From JANJUB01 sp964586225 (GTDB taxonomy: Bacteria; Armatimonadota; Fimbriimonadia; Fimbriimonadales; Fimbriimonadaceae): a stretch of 64,000 nucleotides of DNA. This document shows positions 27,182-37,545 of this stretch, piece by piece (the stretch's first letter is position 1; each line of letters starts with the position of its first letter). The translations under genes and the position numbers were made by a program. Under the pieces are notes generated by a model. The model saw nothing but the letters and a program-made list of their open reading frames with translations. It ran no database searches and was not told the DNA's origin. The stretch is taken from NCBI GenBank assembly GCA_964586225.1, contig CAZPHD010000003.1:62001-126000 (forward strand), written 5' to 3'.

Positions 27182-27222
27182 TATAAAGGCGGATGCAGCT
27201 TCGGCTGCACCACTCTAGGAGG
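27182..27222 (+). promoter_or_regulatory. Candidate promoter, UUCG hairpin leader and ribosome site for the 43-residue lipoprotein
   Basis: A TATAAA -10 hexamer at 27182-27187 is followed by a 6-bp stem closing a cUUCGg tetraloop (27194-27209, arms tgcagc and gctgca). This stem would form at the very 5' end of the mRNA. A strong AGGAGG (27217-27222) stands 11 nt before the ATG. The -35 is weak (tagcaa, 27159-27164). Confidence 0.55.
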
Positions 27223-27233
27223 TGTGAACACAT

Positions 27234-27365
27234 ATGAAGAAGGTTTTCGCGATTCTGCTCGCCCTGACGGCGGTTAGCGTAGTGATGACGGGTTGCGGCG
27301 GCGGTGAAAAGACCGACGACACGACCAATGCGGCTCCTGCCGATCCGAAGCCTGAAGGCGAGTAA
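27234..27365 (+). CDS. Small lipoprotein, 43 residues
   Basis: A short gene with strong supporting signals. The product begins MKKVFAILLALTAVSV and has a lipobox at VMTGC (Cys21), so the mature lipopeptide is about 23 residues, starting with glycines and followed by a hydrophilic, acidic and proline-containing tail. A consensus AGGAGG precedes the ATG and a good terminator follows the stop 18 bp downstream, so it is a self-contained monocistronic unit. It points opposite to argD on one side and to the phytoene synthase-like gene on the other. Function unknown; small abundant lipoproteins sometimes act in envelope integrity. Confidence 0.8.
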   Translation: MKKVFAILLALTAVSVVMTGCGGGEKTDDTTNAAPADPKPEGE

Positions 27366-27382
27366 GTTCGCTCGATGACGAC

Positions 27383-27412
27383 GGGGGTTCGAGGTTTCGG
27401 CCTCGGACCCCC
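27383..27412 (+). terminator. Intrinsic terminator between convergent genes
   Basis: A 12-bp stem with one G-U pair (gggggttcgagg at 27383-27394, cctcggaccccc at 27401-27412) closes a tttcgg loop and is followed by the U-rich atttcaattt. It would terminate the 43-residue lipoprotein gene and perhaps also the convergent phytoene synthase-like gene, whose stop is at 27421. Confidence 0.8.
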
Positions 27413-27420
27413 ATTTCAAT

Positions 27421-28305
27421 TTAGCGGGACACCAACACCCGCATTGCCGCGCCCAACTTTTCCGATGAAGTCGTTCGCGCTCGCCGGTGGAACACGCTGT
27501 ATCCACCCTGCTCGATCCGGTCTAGAATGCGGCTCTGCAGCATGCACGCCAGCCGAATCGACCGTTGCATGCGAACGGGAAGGTGCGGAATCGACTTCTC
27601 GGCCGCGCCATAGAGCCGCCGGGCACGCTTGATCTCGAACTCCATAAGGCCGATGAACTCGGGGGACACCCGCCGGTTGAAGAGGTCTTCTTCCGTCACG
27701 CCGAACCGATCCATGTCCTCGAGGGGCAGATAGATACGGCCATGTTCGAGGTCTTCCCCAACGTCACGTAGAAAGTGCGTCAGCTGCATTGCTTCGCTGA
27801 GCGCCATCGCCCCGTCGGTGATCTCGCCTGTTCGCTTAACGCCAAGGATGTCGCAGAGCATCAACCCAATCGAAGAGGCACTCCCGCGCATGTATCGCTC
27901 CAGATCGGCATAGCTCGGGTAGCGAGAGACGCTGAGATCGCTTGCCATCGCATCGAGAAAGAGTAAGGGCTCGGTTGGCGTCATATTGCACTCGCGGGCA
28001 ACATCCAGAAAAGTCCTAAGGATCGGACTCGCGGGCGTCACCCCTCGAAATCCGGCCACGGTCTGGCGGCGATAGTCCTCGAGCTGAGTCTGGACATTGG
28101 CGCGAAGCGGGCTCGGGTGGTTCACCCACGCGTCGGGCACCCGCACGAACGCATAGAGGGCATCAATCCGAGGCCGCATGGCGGTCGGGAAGAAGCGGGT
28201 CGAAAAGTAGTAGGTCGTCCCGAATCGACGGCGCATCGCGCGGCAAGCTTCCCAGTCCTCAGCGGAGGCCCAGCGAGTCATCGTCGACGTCGTCAGCGAT
28301 CCCAT
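27421..28305 (-). CDS. Phytoene/squalene synthase family protein
   Basis: About 294 residues of the head-to-head prenyl synthase fold that condenses two prenyl diphosphates into phytoene, squalene or presqualene diphosphate. The second aspartate motif is well kept (QLTHFLRDVGEDLEHGRIYLP region, with Asp residues in RDVGED). The first motif, normally RxxDDxxD-like, reads FVRVPDAWVN: the first Asp is present but the position of the last is Asn. The product (carotenoid or hopanoid precursor) is undetermined because no desaturase or cyclase gene is near. Starts at 28281, 28332 and 28359 are also in frame; the choice is uncertain. Confidence 0.82.
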   Translation of the reverse strand: MGSLTTSTMTRWASAEDWEACRAMRRRFGTTYYFSTRFFPTAMRPRIDALYAFVRVPDAWVNHPSPLRANVQTQLEDYRRQTVAGFRGVTPASPILRTFLDVARECNMTPTEPLLFLDAMASDLSVSRYPSYADLERYMRGSASSIGLMLCDILGVKRTGEITDGAMALSEAMQLTHFLRDVGEDLEHGRIYLPLEDMDRFGVTEEDLFNRRVSPEFIGLMEFEIKRARRLYGAAEKSIPHLPVRMQRSIRLACMLQSRILDRIEQGGYSVFHRRARTTSSEKLGAAMRVLVSR

Positions 28306-28343
28306 CTTAGTTACGACGAGTTGTCGGGCCATAATGAACCTGA

Positions 28344-28640
28344 ATGCGCTGGGACACACCGCTCGCTCGACTTCGTAGCATCGGTTTGATGGAGGGCACC
28401 TCCTTTCTTCTGCTTCTCGGCATCGCGATGCCGCTGAAGTATCTCGCCGACCAGCCGATGGCGGTCACGGTGGTCGGCACGGCGCACGGTGTCCTCTGGG
28501 TGGCCTACCTGCTGGTCCTGCTTATCGCATGGCGACACTACCGTTGGAGCTTCGGCAAGGCGTTCCTCGGCGGCGTGGCGTCGGTGCTCCCATTCGGGCC
28601 GTTTGTGTTTGATCGGAAGATGTTGGCGAGTGACGACTGA
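28344..28640 (+). CDS. DUF3817 family small membrane protein
   Basis: A 98-residue integral membrane protein with three hydrophobic helices. The pattern LRSIGLMEGTSFLLLLGIAMPLKY, the central GTAHGVLWVAYLLVLL (with its conserved GxxHG) and the final VLPFGPFVFDRKM match the DUF3817 family. The family has no assigned biochemistry; some members are fused or adjacent to transporters. A CATAAT hexamer (28330-28335) lies 8 nt before the ATG. It diverges from the phytoene synthase-like gene, with which it could share a regulatory region. Confidence 0.85.
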   Translation: MRWDTPLARLRSIGLMEGTSFLLLLGIAMPLKYLADQPMAVTVVGTAHGVLWVAYLLVLLIAWRHYRWSFGKAFLGGVASVLPFGPFVFDRKMLASDD

Positions 28641-28650
28641 TTCGAGTGAC

Positions 28651-28743
28651 GACCTCTGGCGACACAAACCCCTCAGTCTCGCTTCGCTCGACAGCTCTCC
28701 TCACGAGGGGAGCAACCTGCGTCCCCGCAACTCGTCACTCAAA
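28651..28743. repeat. Dispersed intergenic repeat, copy 1
   Basis: This gap holds a block whose reverse complement recurs at 51921-52044. Shared words, in order: cgacac, cccctcagtctcgcttcg, a small CTCtCCT/AGGgGAG hairpin, ggggagcaacct, cgt, and aactcgtcactcaa. It fills the space between the DUF3817 gene and prfA, which converge. Any open reading frame through it is a repeat translation, not a gene. Confidence 0.85.
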
Positions 28744-29805
28744 TCACTCCTGCGCTTCCGCTAGCCGTTGGGCTTGTTCGCTCTGGACCAGCGCGTCAAT
28801 CATGTCCTGGATTTCGCCATCCATAAACGCGGTCGTGTTGTGGGCGTCCTTGCCGATGCGGTGGTCGGTGATTCGGCTTTGCGGGAAGTTGTAGGTTCGG
28901 ATCTTCTCGCTTCGGTCGCCGCTACCGATCTGCCCCTTTCGGATGCCCGCTCGTTCGGAGTTCAACCGATCTTGCTCGGCCTGAAACAGCTTGGCGCGGA
29001 GAACTTCCATCGCCTTGAGGCGGTTCTGTTGCTGGCTACGCTCGTCTTGGCACGTGACGACGATGCCGCTTGGTTTGTGAACAATGCGAATCGCCGTCTC
29101 GTTCTTTTGCATGTGCTGACCGCCCGCCGAGCTTGCCCGGAAGGTCGAGACTTCGAGATCGTCATTCGCGATTTTGACGTCAACTTCTTCAGCTTCGGGA
29201 AGGACGGCCACGGTGGCCGTAGAAGTGTGGATCCGGCCTGAGCTTTCGGTGGCGGGAACGCGCTGCACGCGGTGGGTGCCGCTTTCGTGCTTGAGCTGGC
29301 TGTAGGCGCCCTGGGCATTGATCTTGAAAACGACGCGATCAAGACCTCCGATGCCGCTTTCCTCATGCTCAATGATTTCGGTGTTCCACCGCCGGCGCTC
29401 GGCGTAGCGAGCATACATGCGGAAGAGCTCGGCCGCAAAGAGAGCCGCCTCGGCCCCGCCCGCGGCAGGTCGAATTTCCACAATGACCGACTTCTCGTCA
29501 AGCGGATCCTTGGGCACGAGCATGATCTTGAGCTGACCCTCCAATTCCTCGATACGCGTGCGGCCCTCATCGAACTCGGCCTGGGCAAGGTCGTGCATTT
29601 CGGGATCACCGAGGAGCGCTTCGGCTTCGGCGACGTTCTGGCGAGTGCGCTGATACTCGCGGATCACGCCAACGATCTCCTCGATTTCCGCCCGCGCCTT
29701 ACCCAGCCGCTGCAGTTCGGAGGGGTTAGTGACCACCTCGGGATTTTGCAGCATAGCCTCGATGTCGGCATACCGACGTTCGATTTCGATCAGTTTCTCC
29801 AGCAT
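28744..29805 (-). CDS. prfA: Peptide chain release factor 1
   Basis: A 353-residue class I release factor that recognises UAA and UAG at the ribosomal A site and triggers peptidyl-tRNA hydrolysis. The GGQ catalytic loop is clear (ASSAGGQHMQKNETAIRIVH), as is the domain-2 codon-recognition region with the PATESSGRIHTS tripeptide loop region, and the C-terminal RSEKIRTYNFPQSRITDHR block. Length is normal. CACAAT lies 9 nt before the ATG on this strand. The gene diverges from the sugar-type permease with 42 bp between starts. Confidence 0.95.
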   Translation of the reverse strand: MLEKLIEIERRYADIEAMLQNPEVVTNPSELQRLGKARAEIEEIVGVIREYQRTRQNVAEAEALLGDPEMHDLAQAEFDEGRTRIEELEGQLKIMLVPKDPLDEKSVIVEIRPAAGGAEAALFAAELFRMYARYAERRRWNTEIIEHEESGIGGLDRVVFKINAQGAYSQLKHESGTHRVQRVPATESSGRIHTSTATVAVLPEAEEVDVKIANDDLEVSTFRASSAGGQHMQKNETAIRIVHKPSGIVVTCQDERSQQQNRLKAMEVLRAKLFQAEQDRLNSERAGIRKGQIGSGDRSEKIRTYNFPQSRITDHRIGKDAHNTTAFMDGEIQDMIDALVQSEQAQRLAEAQE

Positions 29806-29847
29806 GAACGGGGAATTGTGGCACTTACGGGCGGCTACAATCAGGGC

Positions 29848-30849
29848 GTGGGCACATCATCGATCCGAACCGGGGGTGCGCTAGCGGCGGCTGGGCTGGC
29901 TTGGCTGGCCCTTGGACGGTGGTTGGCGCCCGATCGCGGATCGGTGGAGTTAGTCCAGTTTGGGTTCTTAGCGTTCGCAGGTGTCGTGGCTGTCTTGGTC
30001 GTGGCGATGGGCGAACTCCGCAAGCCAGTTCAATACGGCATGCTCACCGCGTTGGCGGTGTTTCTGATGGCCCCGTTCATCTGGATGGTGCTGGTTTCGC
30101 TTCACCCGCCCAAGGCGCCCATTCCGCCGTTGGCTGACCTGATCCCGCGCAATGCCGAGGGTCAAGTCGATTTTGCCGTTTCGAACTATGGCTTCGTGCT
30201 GAATCATCCCACGTTACCGGTCCGGCGATTCTTCCTCAACTCGGTGTTCGTGACCGTCGCCGTGGTCGTTGCCCAGTTGTTCTTCACCTCCCTGGCGGCC
30301 TACGCGTTTGCCCGGCTCCGGTTTCGAGGTCGCGAGACGATGTTCGCCTTGTTCGTGGGTTCGATGATGTTCGCCGGGCCGGTAACACAGATTCCGGTGT
30401 TTCTGATGCTCATGAAGCTGGGCTGGCTCGATAGCTACGCAGCGCTGATCGTACCGGGCGTGAGTAGCGCGTTCTCAGTGTTTTTGTTGCGCCAGTTCTT
30501 CTTGCAGATTCCGCTCGAGCTCGATGAAGCCGCTCGACTCGATGGGGCCAGCGACTTTCTCATCTACTCGCGGGTGATCATGCCGCTCAGCAAGGCGGCT
30601 CTCGCTACGGCGTCGGCGTTCACGTTCTTCGGCGTTTGGACCGACTTCTTCAACCCGCTGATCTTCACGAACTCAACCGAGATGCGCACGCTTGAGGTCG
30701 GCCTGTCGATCTTCAAGAACTCGTACGGCGGCACCAACTGGCCCTTGCAAATGACGGCGGCGGTGATCGTGATGACCCCGCTGCTGATGGTCTTCCTGTT
30801 TACCCAGAGGTATTTCACGAAGGGAATAACGCTGGGAAGCGTAAAGTGA
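29848..30849 (+). CDS. Carbohydrate-type ABC transporter permease (MalG/AraQ family)
   Basis: A 333-residue inner-membrane permease. Two N-terminal helices precede the usual six; the permease loop (EAA motif) reads LELDEAARLDGASDFLIYSRVIMPL, with ASDFLIYSRVIMP as the ATPase-contact helix. The C-terminus (QRYFTKGITLGSVK) is the classic ending of MalG/AraQ-type sugar permeases. I take the GTG at 29848; upstream starts would run antisense through prfA. No partner permease, binding protein or ATPase is adjacent, so it may be an isolated or relocated subunit. A GH31 glycosidase gene lies two genes downstream. Confidence 0.87.
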   Translation: MGTSSIRTGGALAAAGLAWLALGRWLAPDRGSVELVQFGFLAFAGVVAVLVVAMGELRKPVQYGMLTALAVFLMAPFIWMVLVSLHPPKAPIPPLADLIPRNAEGQVDFAVSNYGFVLNHPTLPVRRFFLNSVFVTVAVVVAQLFFTSLAAYAFARLRFRGRETMFALFVGSMMFAGPVTQIPVFLMLMKLGWLDSYAALIVPGVSSAFSVFLLRQFFLQIPLELDEAARLDGASDFLIYSRVIMPLSKAALATASAFTFFGVWTDFFNPLIFTNSTEMRTLEVGLSIFKNSYGGTNWPLQMTAAVIVMTPLLMVFLFTQRYFTKGITLGSVK

Positions 30850-30909
30850 TTTGGACCCTAAGCCGACGAGTCTCCCCGTCACCCGTCTACTGGTACACTC
30901 CGTTCACTC

Positions 30910-32784
<1,875 letters not shown>

Positions 32785-32832
32785 CGCGGCCACGGAATAG
32801 CGCCAGCATCGGGTTCAATAACTGGGCTCGCT

Positions 32833-35142
32833 ATGTTCTTCAATAAGTTCCCACACCGCGCCAACTACACCTTTGCCAGTGCGTATGACGCCAGCACCGG
32901 AATCCTCGCGGTCGGGAATCGGCGGCTGACTGCCGAGGTGAACCACTTCGCGGGCGGCATCACCCAGCTTCGAATCCGCGGCAAAGGCCTCCGGCCGCGG
33001 CGGCATCTCATCGAGTTGAACCTGCCGGCGACCGAGCAGCGTCCTTCCACGGAGATCACGAGCGAGTTCGACGCCAACCTCGGGGGCATTCTCCGCACGG
33101 CACCCGGCGCGGGATTCGGCATGAGTGCCGACAGCTACCTCTTCCAGTTTGAGCTTGGCCCCGACGTCAAGTTCTACGGCATGGGTGAGAAGATCTTCAA
33201 CCGGATCGAGCTCAGCGGTCTTCGGACGAAGTTCTACAACACCGATGTGTGGAGCGATTTCCACTTCACGCAGTGGATGGATCATCCCAGCGACCCGCCA
33301 TATCTTTCGCTACCGTATCTCGTCGTCCGCGATGGCGATCGCTATCTCGGCATCTTGCTGAACACCCATTGGCCAGCGTTCATGGAGACGCCCGGCATGG
33401 ACGAGGAGCGTGTGTTCGTCGAGTGGCAGCGCACCAGCCCGTATCTGACGATCGGGGCTGAAGGCGGAGAGGTTGACCTGTGGGTCATCGAGGGGCCGAC
33501 CCTTGCCGAGCTCTCGCGCAAGTATCAGCAACTCATCGGCACCACGCCCCTCCCGCCGACGTGGGCCCTGGGCTACCACCAGTGCCGCTGGGATTACAGC
33601 GGCGAGGCCGACCTGACCGAACTCGACGCTCAGTTTGAAGAGCACCGGATTCCGTGCGATGGCCTTTGGCTGGATATCGGCTACATGGATGGCTACCGCG
33701 TCTTCACGACCGACCCCACCCAGTTCCCGTCCGGACTCGATGCGGTCGCGAAGAAGCTCAAACGCAATCGCCGAAAGATCATTCCCATCCTGGACCCGGG
33801 GATCAAGTTTGAAACCGGATACCCGATCTTCGACAGTGGTCTGAAGGAGGACGTCTATTGCCAGAACCCCGAAGGACGTCCCTACGTCGGCATGGTTTGG
33901 CCCGGCGAGACCGTCTTCGCCGACTTCACCCTTCCGAAGCCGCGACGCTGGTGGTCCGATCACGTCAAGGCTTTCGGTCTCAGTGGGTTTGACGCGGCAT
34001 GGATCGACATGAACGACCCGTCAACCGGTCCGGTCGAGCCGACCGACATGCTCTTCAACAAGGGTCGCGAGCCGCATAACATGCATCGCAATGCCTACGC
34101 GCTGGGCATGCAGGTCGCGAGCTACGACGGATTCCGCCGAGCGCGGCCCACCAAGCGACCCTTCCTTCTTTCGCGGTCAGGCTCGATCGGCACCGCGCGC
34201 TACTCGGCGATTTGGACGGGTGACAATGTCGCCAACTACTTCTACTTGCGATCAAGCATCCCGACGACGTTGAACCTATCCCTCAGCGGCATTCCGTTCA
34301 ATGGCCCGGACATGGGTGGCTTCGGCGGCGAACCGACCGACCAACTCATGAGCGACTTCTTCAAGGCGGGCTTCCTTTTCCCGTTCTTCCGAAATCACTC
34401 GATCAAGGACAGTCGACGCCGAGAGCCGTGGACGTTCGACGGCAAGACGTTCGGCACCCTGCGCCGCTATATCCAGCTCCGCTACAAGTTCTTGCCCTAC
34501 TCCTACAACCTGTTCATGGATCAGGAAGAGCTGGGCGATCCGATCCTGCGGCCGCTGTTCTACCACTACGACGACCCGCGCTTTGCCGAACTCGACGACC
34601 AATTCCTGGTCGGTGACGCCATCCTGCACGCCCCCGTCGTCGCCGAGGAGCGAACGCGCGATGTGCTGTTCCCGAAAGGTAGCTGGTACGACGCCAACCG
34701 CGGCGAGTGGGTGCGCACGGCCTCAGCCCGGGTCACGCCCGATCACGCCGAAACGCCGCTCTACTTCCGCAATGGCGCGATCGTGCCGATGCTGCCGGGG
34801 TTGCCCACCGACAACCAGAAGAACCTGCGCGAAGTCGAAATCCACCTCTTCCCCGATCCCGAGCAACCCGGCCAAGCCAGCTACACCTACCGCGCCGACG
34901 ACGGCGACTCGTTCGCTTATCGCAAAGGCAAGCGCTCAGCACTGGAAATCGCCCTGAAGTGGACCGCCACGTCGGTCGAAATCGAAACGAACCTCACTGC
35001 CGACGGCTACGGCAAGATCAACGCGGTCTTCATCGTTCACAGCGACGTCGAATCCGTCACCCACAACGGCAAAACCCGCTCACTGGAGCCGGTGCGAGTC
35101 ACCCTCACGGGACGTCCTCTTAGCGTGGGACGGCTCGGCTGA
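32833..35142 (+). CDS. Glycoside hydrolase family 31 protein (alpha-glucosidase/alpha-xylosidase)
   Basis: A 769-residue retaining glycosidase. An N-terminal beta-sandwich is followed by a (beta/alpha)8 barrel and two C-terminal beta domains. The nucleophile aspartate is in GFDAAWIDMNDPS (Asp392); the usual WxDMNEP reads MNDP here. The acid/base aspartate is in the SRSGSIGTARYSAIWTGDN region, and WALGYHQCRWDYS and LWLDIGYMDGYRVFT are the substrate-loop blocks. The substrate (starch-, sucrose- or xyloglucan-derived) cannot be decided. No signal peptide is seen, so it acts in the cytosol. Its stop overlaps the riboflavin synthase ATG by one base. Confidence 0.92.
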   Translation: MFFNKFPHRANYTFASAYDASTGILAVGNRRLTAEVNHFAGGITQLRIRGKGLRPRRHLIELNLPATEQRPSTEITSEFDANLGGILRTAPGAGFGMSADSYLFQFELGPDVKFYGMGEKIFNRIELSGLRTKFYNTDVWSDFHFTQWMDHPSDPPYLSLPYLVVRDGDRYLGILLNTHWPAFMETPGMDEERVFVEWQRTSPYLTIGAEGGEVDLWVIEGPTLAELSRKYQQLIGTTPLPPTWALGYHQCRWDYSGEADLTELDAQFEEHRIPCDGLWLDIGYMDGYRVFTTDPTQFPSGLDAVAKKLKRNRRKIIPILDPGIKFETGYPIFDSGLKEDVYCQNPEGRPYVGMVWPGETVFADFTLPKPRRWWSDHVKAFGLSGFDAAWIDMNDPSTGPVEPTDMLFNKGREPHNMHRNAYALGMQVASYDGFRRARPTKRPFLLSRSGSIGTARYSAIWTGDNVANYFYLRSSIPTTLNLSLSGIPFNGPDMGGFGGEPTDQLMSDFFKAGFLFPFFRNHSIKDSRRREPWTFDGKTFGTLRRYIQLRYKFLPYSYNLFMDQEELGDPILRPLFYHYDDPRFAELDDQFLVGDAILHAPVVAEERTRDVLFPKGSWYDANRGEWVRTASARVTPDHAETPLYFRNGAIVPMLPGLPTDNQKNLREVEIHLFPDPEQPGQASYTYRADDGDSFAYRKGKRSALEIALKWTATSVEIETNLTADGYGKINAVFIVHSDVESVTHNGKTRSLEPVRVTLTGRPLSVGRLG

Positions 35143-35732
35143 TGTTTACGGGAATCATCCAAGCCGTCGGCAAGGTCCACTCAAAGTCGGAGCGACAACT
35201 GCAGATTCTCGCGCCCGGACTTCGCACCTGGGAGCCGTGGGCGCTTGGCGAAAGCGTCGCGATCAATGGCTGCTGCCTCACCGTCGTCGAGGAAGTCAAG
35301 CAACTGCTGACGTTCGACATCAGCGACGAGACATGGCGTCGCACCAACCTCGGCGGGTTCGAGGTCGGAACGCGGGTCAATGTCGAACGCGCCATGCGAC
35401 CAAGCACGCGCCTCGGCGGCCACATTGTCCAGGGGCATGTCGATGCTGTAGGCGAGATCATCGCGATCAACCCCAACGAAGGCGGCGATGAGATCCGCTT
35501 CCGGGCGCCCGAGAACACGGGCCGCTACCTGATCGACAAGGGTTCAATTGCCGTGGATGGCATCAGCCTGACCGTCGTCCAGCCCGCGGGCGACGAGTTT
35601 TCCGTCTGGATCATCCCGCACACGAAGTCGGTAACCAACCTGGGCGACCGAAAGGTTGGCGACTCCGTCAACCTCGAGTTCGACGTGATCGCCAAGCATG
35701 TCGAGAAACTTCTCGGGGCTTTTCGTGATTGA
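35142..35732 (+). CDS. ribE: Riboflavin synthase, alpha subunit
   Basis: A 196-residue enzyme that dismutates two 6,7-dimethyl-8-ribityllumazine molecules to riboflavin and the pyrimidinedione, last step of flavin synthesis. The internal duplication is clear: MFTGIIQAVGKV opens the first lumazine-binding repeat and VQGHVDAVGEI the second, with SVAINGCCLTVV and IAVDGISLTVV as paired motifs. Length is normal. The ATG uses the last base of the GH31 TGA (TGATG), which suggests translational coupling. No other rib gene is in the window, so the pathway must be split. Confidence 0.94.
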   Translation: MFTGIIQAVGKVHSKSERQLQILAPGLRTWEPWALGESVAINGCCLTVVEEVKQLLTFDISDETWRRTNLGGFEVGTRVNVERAMRPSTRLGGHIVQGHVDAVGEIIAINPNEGGDEIRFRAPENTGRYLIDKGSIAVDGISLTVVQPAGDEFSVWIIPHTKSVTNLGDRKVGDSVNLEFDVIAKHVEKLLGAFRD

Positions 35733-36300
35733 TTGGGATGCCTACTTCGGCGCGATGCGCACCATGCGGCTGCATCCGCTCTACGAAATCCTGGCTCTTC
35801 GTCTCGGCCCGTCGGGGCATGCGCTCGAACTCGGTTGCGGGGCGGGGCAAGGTGCCGAGTTCTTCCTTGATCGCGGCTGGACGGTGACGGCGATTGACCT
35901 TGATCCGCGCGCGATTGACGCCACGAACGAGCGACTGCTCGGGAGAGTTGGAATCGACGTTTTGACCGCCGATATTGCCGCGATCGATTTCCCGTCTGCT
36001 GACGCGATCACGGCGGGGTTCGTGCTGTTTCTGCTCAGTGATGGACAGTTTGAGAACGTGTGGTCGAAGATGGGCGAGGCGCTTCGTCCCGGCGGGCTCT
36101 TGCTGGCTCAGTTCTTGGGGCCCAATGACGATTGGGCGTCGCAAGGATGCACCGCCCATACGGATATCGACATCGAGCGCCTCCTCGCCGGATACACCGT
36201 CCTCCACCACGAGACCGTGGAACGAGACGGCAAGACCGCCTGGGGCGAGTCCAAGCATTGGCACGTTCACCATATCATCGCGCAAACCGACCACAATTAA
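35725..36300 (+). CDS. SAM-dependent methyltransferase
   Basis: A 191-residue class I methyltransferase. Motif I is ALELGCGAGQGAEFFLDRG, strand 2 ends TAIDLDPRAID, and ALRPGGLLLAQFLGPNDDW is the post-strand-4 block. It resembles TehB-like and other small methyltransferases; no substrate is assigned. I use the GTG at 35725, overlapping ribE by 8 bp with a CGGGG ribosome-like site 6 nt upstream. An ATG at 35698 would give a longer overlap of 35 bp. It is followed by rocD after 3 bp, inside a run from GH31 to the small gene at 37.5 kb. Confidence 0.78.
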   Translation: MIDWDAYFGAMRTMRLHPLYEILALRLGPSGHALELGCGAGQGAEFFLDRGWTVTAIDLDPRAIDATNERLLGRVGIDVLTADIAAIDFPSADAITAGFVLFLLSDGQFENVWSKMGEALRPGGLLLAQFLGPNDDWASQGCTAHTDIDIERLLAGYTVLHHETVERDGKTAWGESKHWHVHHIIAQTDHN

Positions 36301-36303
36301 GGA

Positions 36304-37545
36304 ATGAGCGACCTCATGCGCGAAATCGCCGAGTTGTCTGATGCCGAAGCGATTCGCATCACCGAGCAGTACGGAGCCCACAACTACCACCCCTTGCCGG
36401 TGAACCTGGTCCGCGCGGAGGGCGTGTACGCCTGGGATGGCAGCGGCAAGCGCTACCTGGACTGCATCGGCTCCTACTCGGCGGTTGCGAACGGCCACCT
36501 GAGCCCCTACATCGTGGGCGTGCTCAAGGCGCAACTCGACAAGGTCACGCTGACCAGTCGCGCGGTGTACACGAGCGAGATGGCGCTCTTCCTGAAGCAC
36601 ATCTGCGAGTTCACGGGGATGGACATGGCGTGCCCGATGAACACCGGCGCCGAGGCCGTCGAAACCGCGATCAAACTCGCGCGCAAATGGGCGTACACCG
36701 TGAAGGGCGTCGCCGCCGATCGGGCCGAGATCATCACGGCGCAAGACAACTTCCACGGTCGCACCACCACGATCGTCAGTTTCTCGACCGAGGCGCAATA
36801 CAAGGAGCACTTCGGCCCGCTGACGCCGGGCTTCCTGACGGTTCCCTTCGGCGATTTGGCGGCGGTTGAGGCGGCGATCACGCCCAATACGGCCGCGATC
36901 CTGCTCGAGCCGATCCAGGCCGAGGGCGGCATTCTGTTCCCGCCCGATGGCTTTATGGCCAACCTGCGCAAGTTGTGCGATCAGCATCGCGTGCTCCTCA
37001 TCTGGGACGAAATCCAGACCGGCTTCTGCCGTACGGGCAAGCGGTTTGCTTGGGAGCACGAAGCCGCCAAGCCGGACCTGATGTGCCTGGGCAAGGCGCT
37101 CGGCGGCGGCATCATGCCGGTGTCGGCGGTGGTCGGAAGCCGAGAGGTGATGAGTGTGTTCACGCCGGGCGATCACGGCTCGACGTTTGGTGGAAATCCG
37201 CTGGCGGCGGTTGTGGCGATGGCGGCGATGCGCGAGATGGATGAGCTTGGCCTCGCTGATCGCTCGGCGCGACTGGGCTTGCGCATGAAGGATGCCCTGC
37301 GCGGCATGAATCATCCCGCCGTCGAAGACGTGCGGGGGCGCGGGTTGCTGGTGGGTCTCGAGTTCAGAGAGGGCACGGACACGAAGCGGCTCAGCAAAGC
37401 CTTCCTTGAGGAGGGAATCTTGACCAAGGAGACCCGCTCGCGGACGTTCCGATTTGCGCCTCCGCTGACGATCACCGACGCCGAACTCGACGAGGGCATC
37501 GCGGCGATCGCGCGGGCGATGGAGTCGGTGCGGCTAGTCGCGTGA
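36304..37545 (+). CDS. rocD: Ornithine--oxo-acid aminotransferase
   Basis: A 413-residue class III PLP aminotransferase converting ornithine and 2-oxoglutarate to glutamate semialdehyde and glutamate. The opening YGAHNYHPLPVNLVRAEG block is characteristic of RocD, distinguishing it from ArgD. The PLP site is LLIWDEIQTGFCRTGK followed by the lysine in MCLGKALGGGIMP; FHGRTTTIVSFS and HGSTFGGNPLA are family blocks. Length is normal. With argD at 26 kb the window carries two related aminotransferases of arginine/ornithine metabolism. It overlaps the following small gene by 4 bp (GTGA). Confidence 0.9.
   Translation: MSDLMREIAELSDAEAIRITEQYGAHNYHPLPVNLVRAEGVYAWDGSGKRYLDCIGSYSAVANGHLSPYIVGVLKAQLDKVTLTSRAVYTSEMALFLKHICEFTGMDMACPMNTGAEAVETAIKLARKWAYTVKGVAADRAEIITAQDNFHGRTTTIVSFSTEAQYKEHFGPLTPGFLTVPFGDLAAVEAAITPNTAAILLEPIQAEGGILFPPDGFMANLRKLCDQHRVLLIWDEIQTGFCRTGKRFAWEHEAAKPDLMCLGKALGGGIMPVSAVVGSREVMSVFTPGDHGSTFGGNPLAAVVAMAAMREMDELGLADRSARLGLRMKDALRGMNHPAVEDVRGRGLLVGLEFREGTDTKRLSKAFLEEGILTKETRSRTFRFAPPLTITDAELDEGIAAIARAMESVRLVA

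Noticed and set aside
28646..28894. 82-codon frame across the repeat and the end of prfA
   Set aside because: Mostly repeat translation, antisense to prfA.
29272..29847. Longer N-terminus for the sugar-type permease
   Set aside because: It runs antisense through prfA and has no permease-like sequence.
35668..37314. 548-codon reading frame antisense to ribE, the methyltransferase and rocD
   Set aside because: Arg/His-rich out-of-frame composition typical of a GC-rich shadow; the sense genes are well supported.
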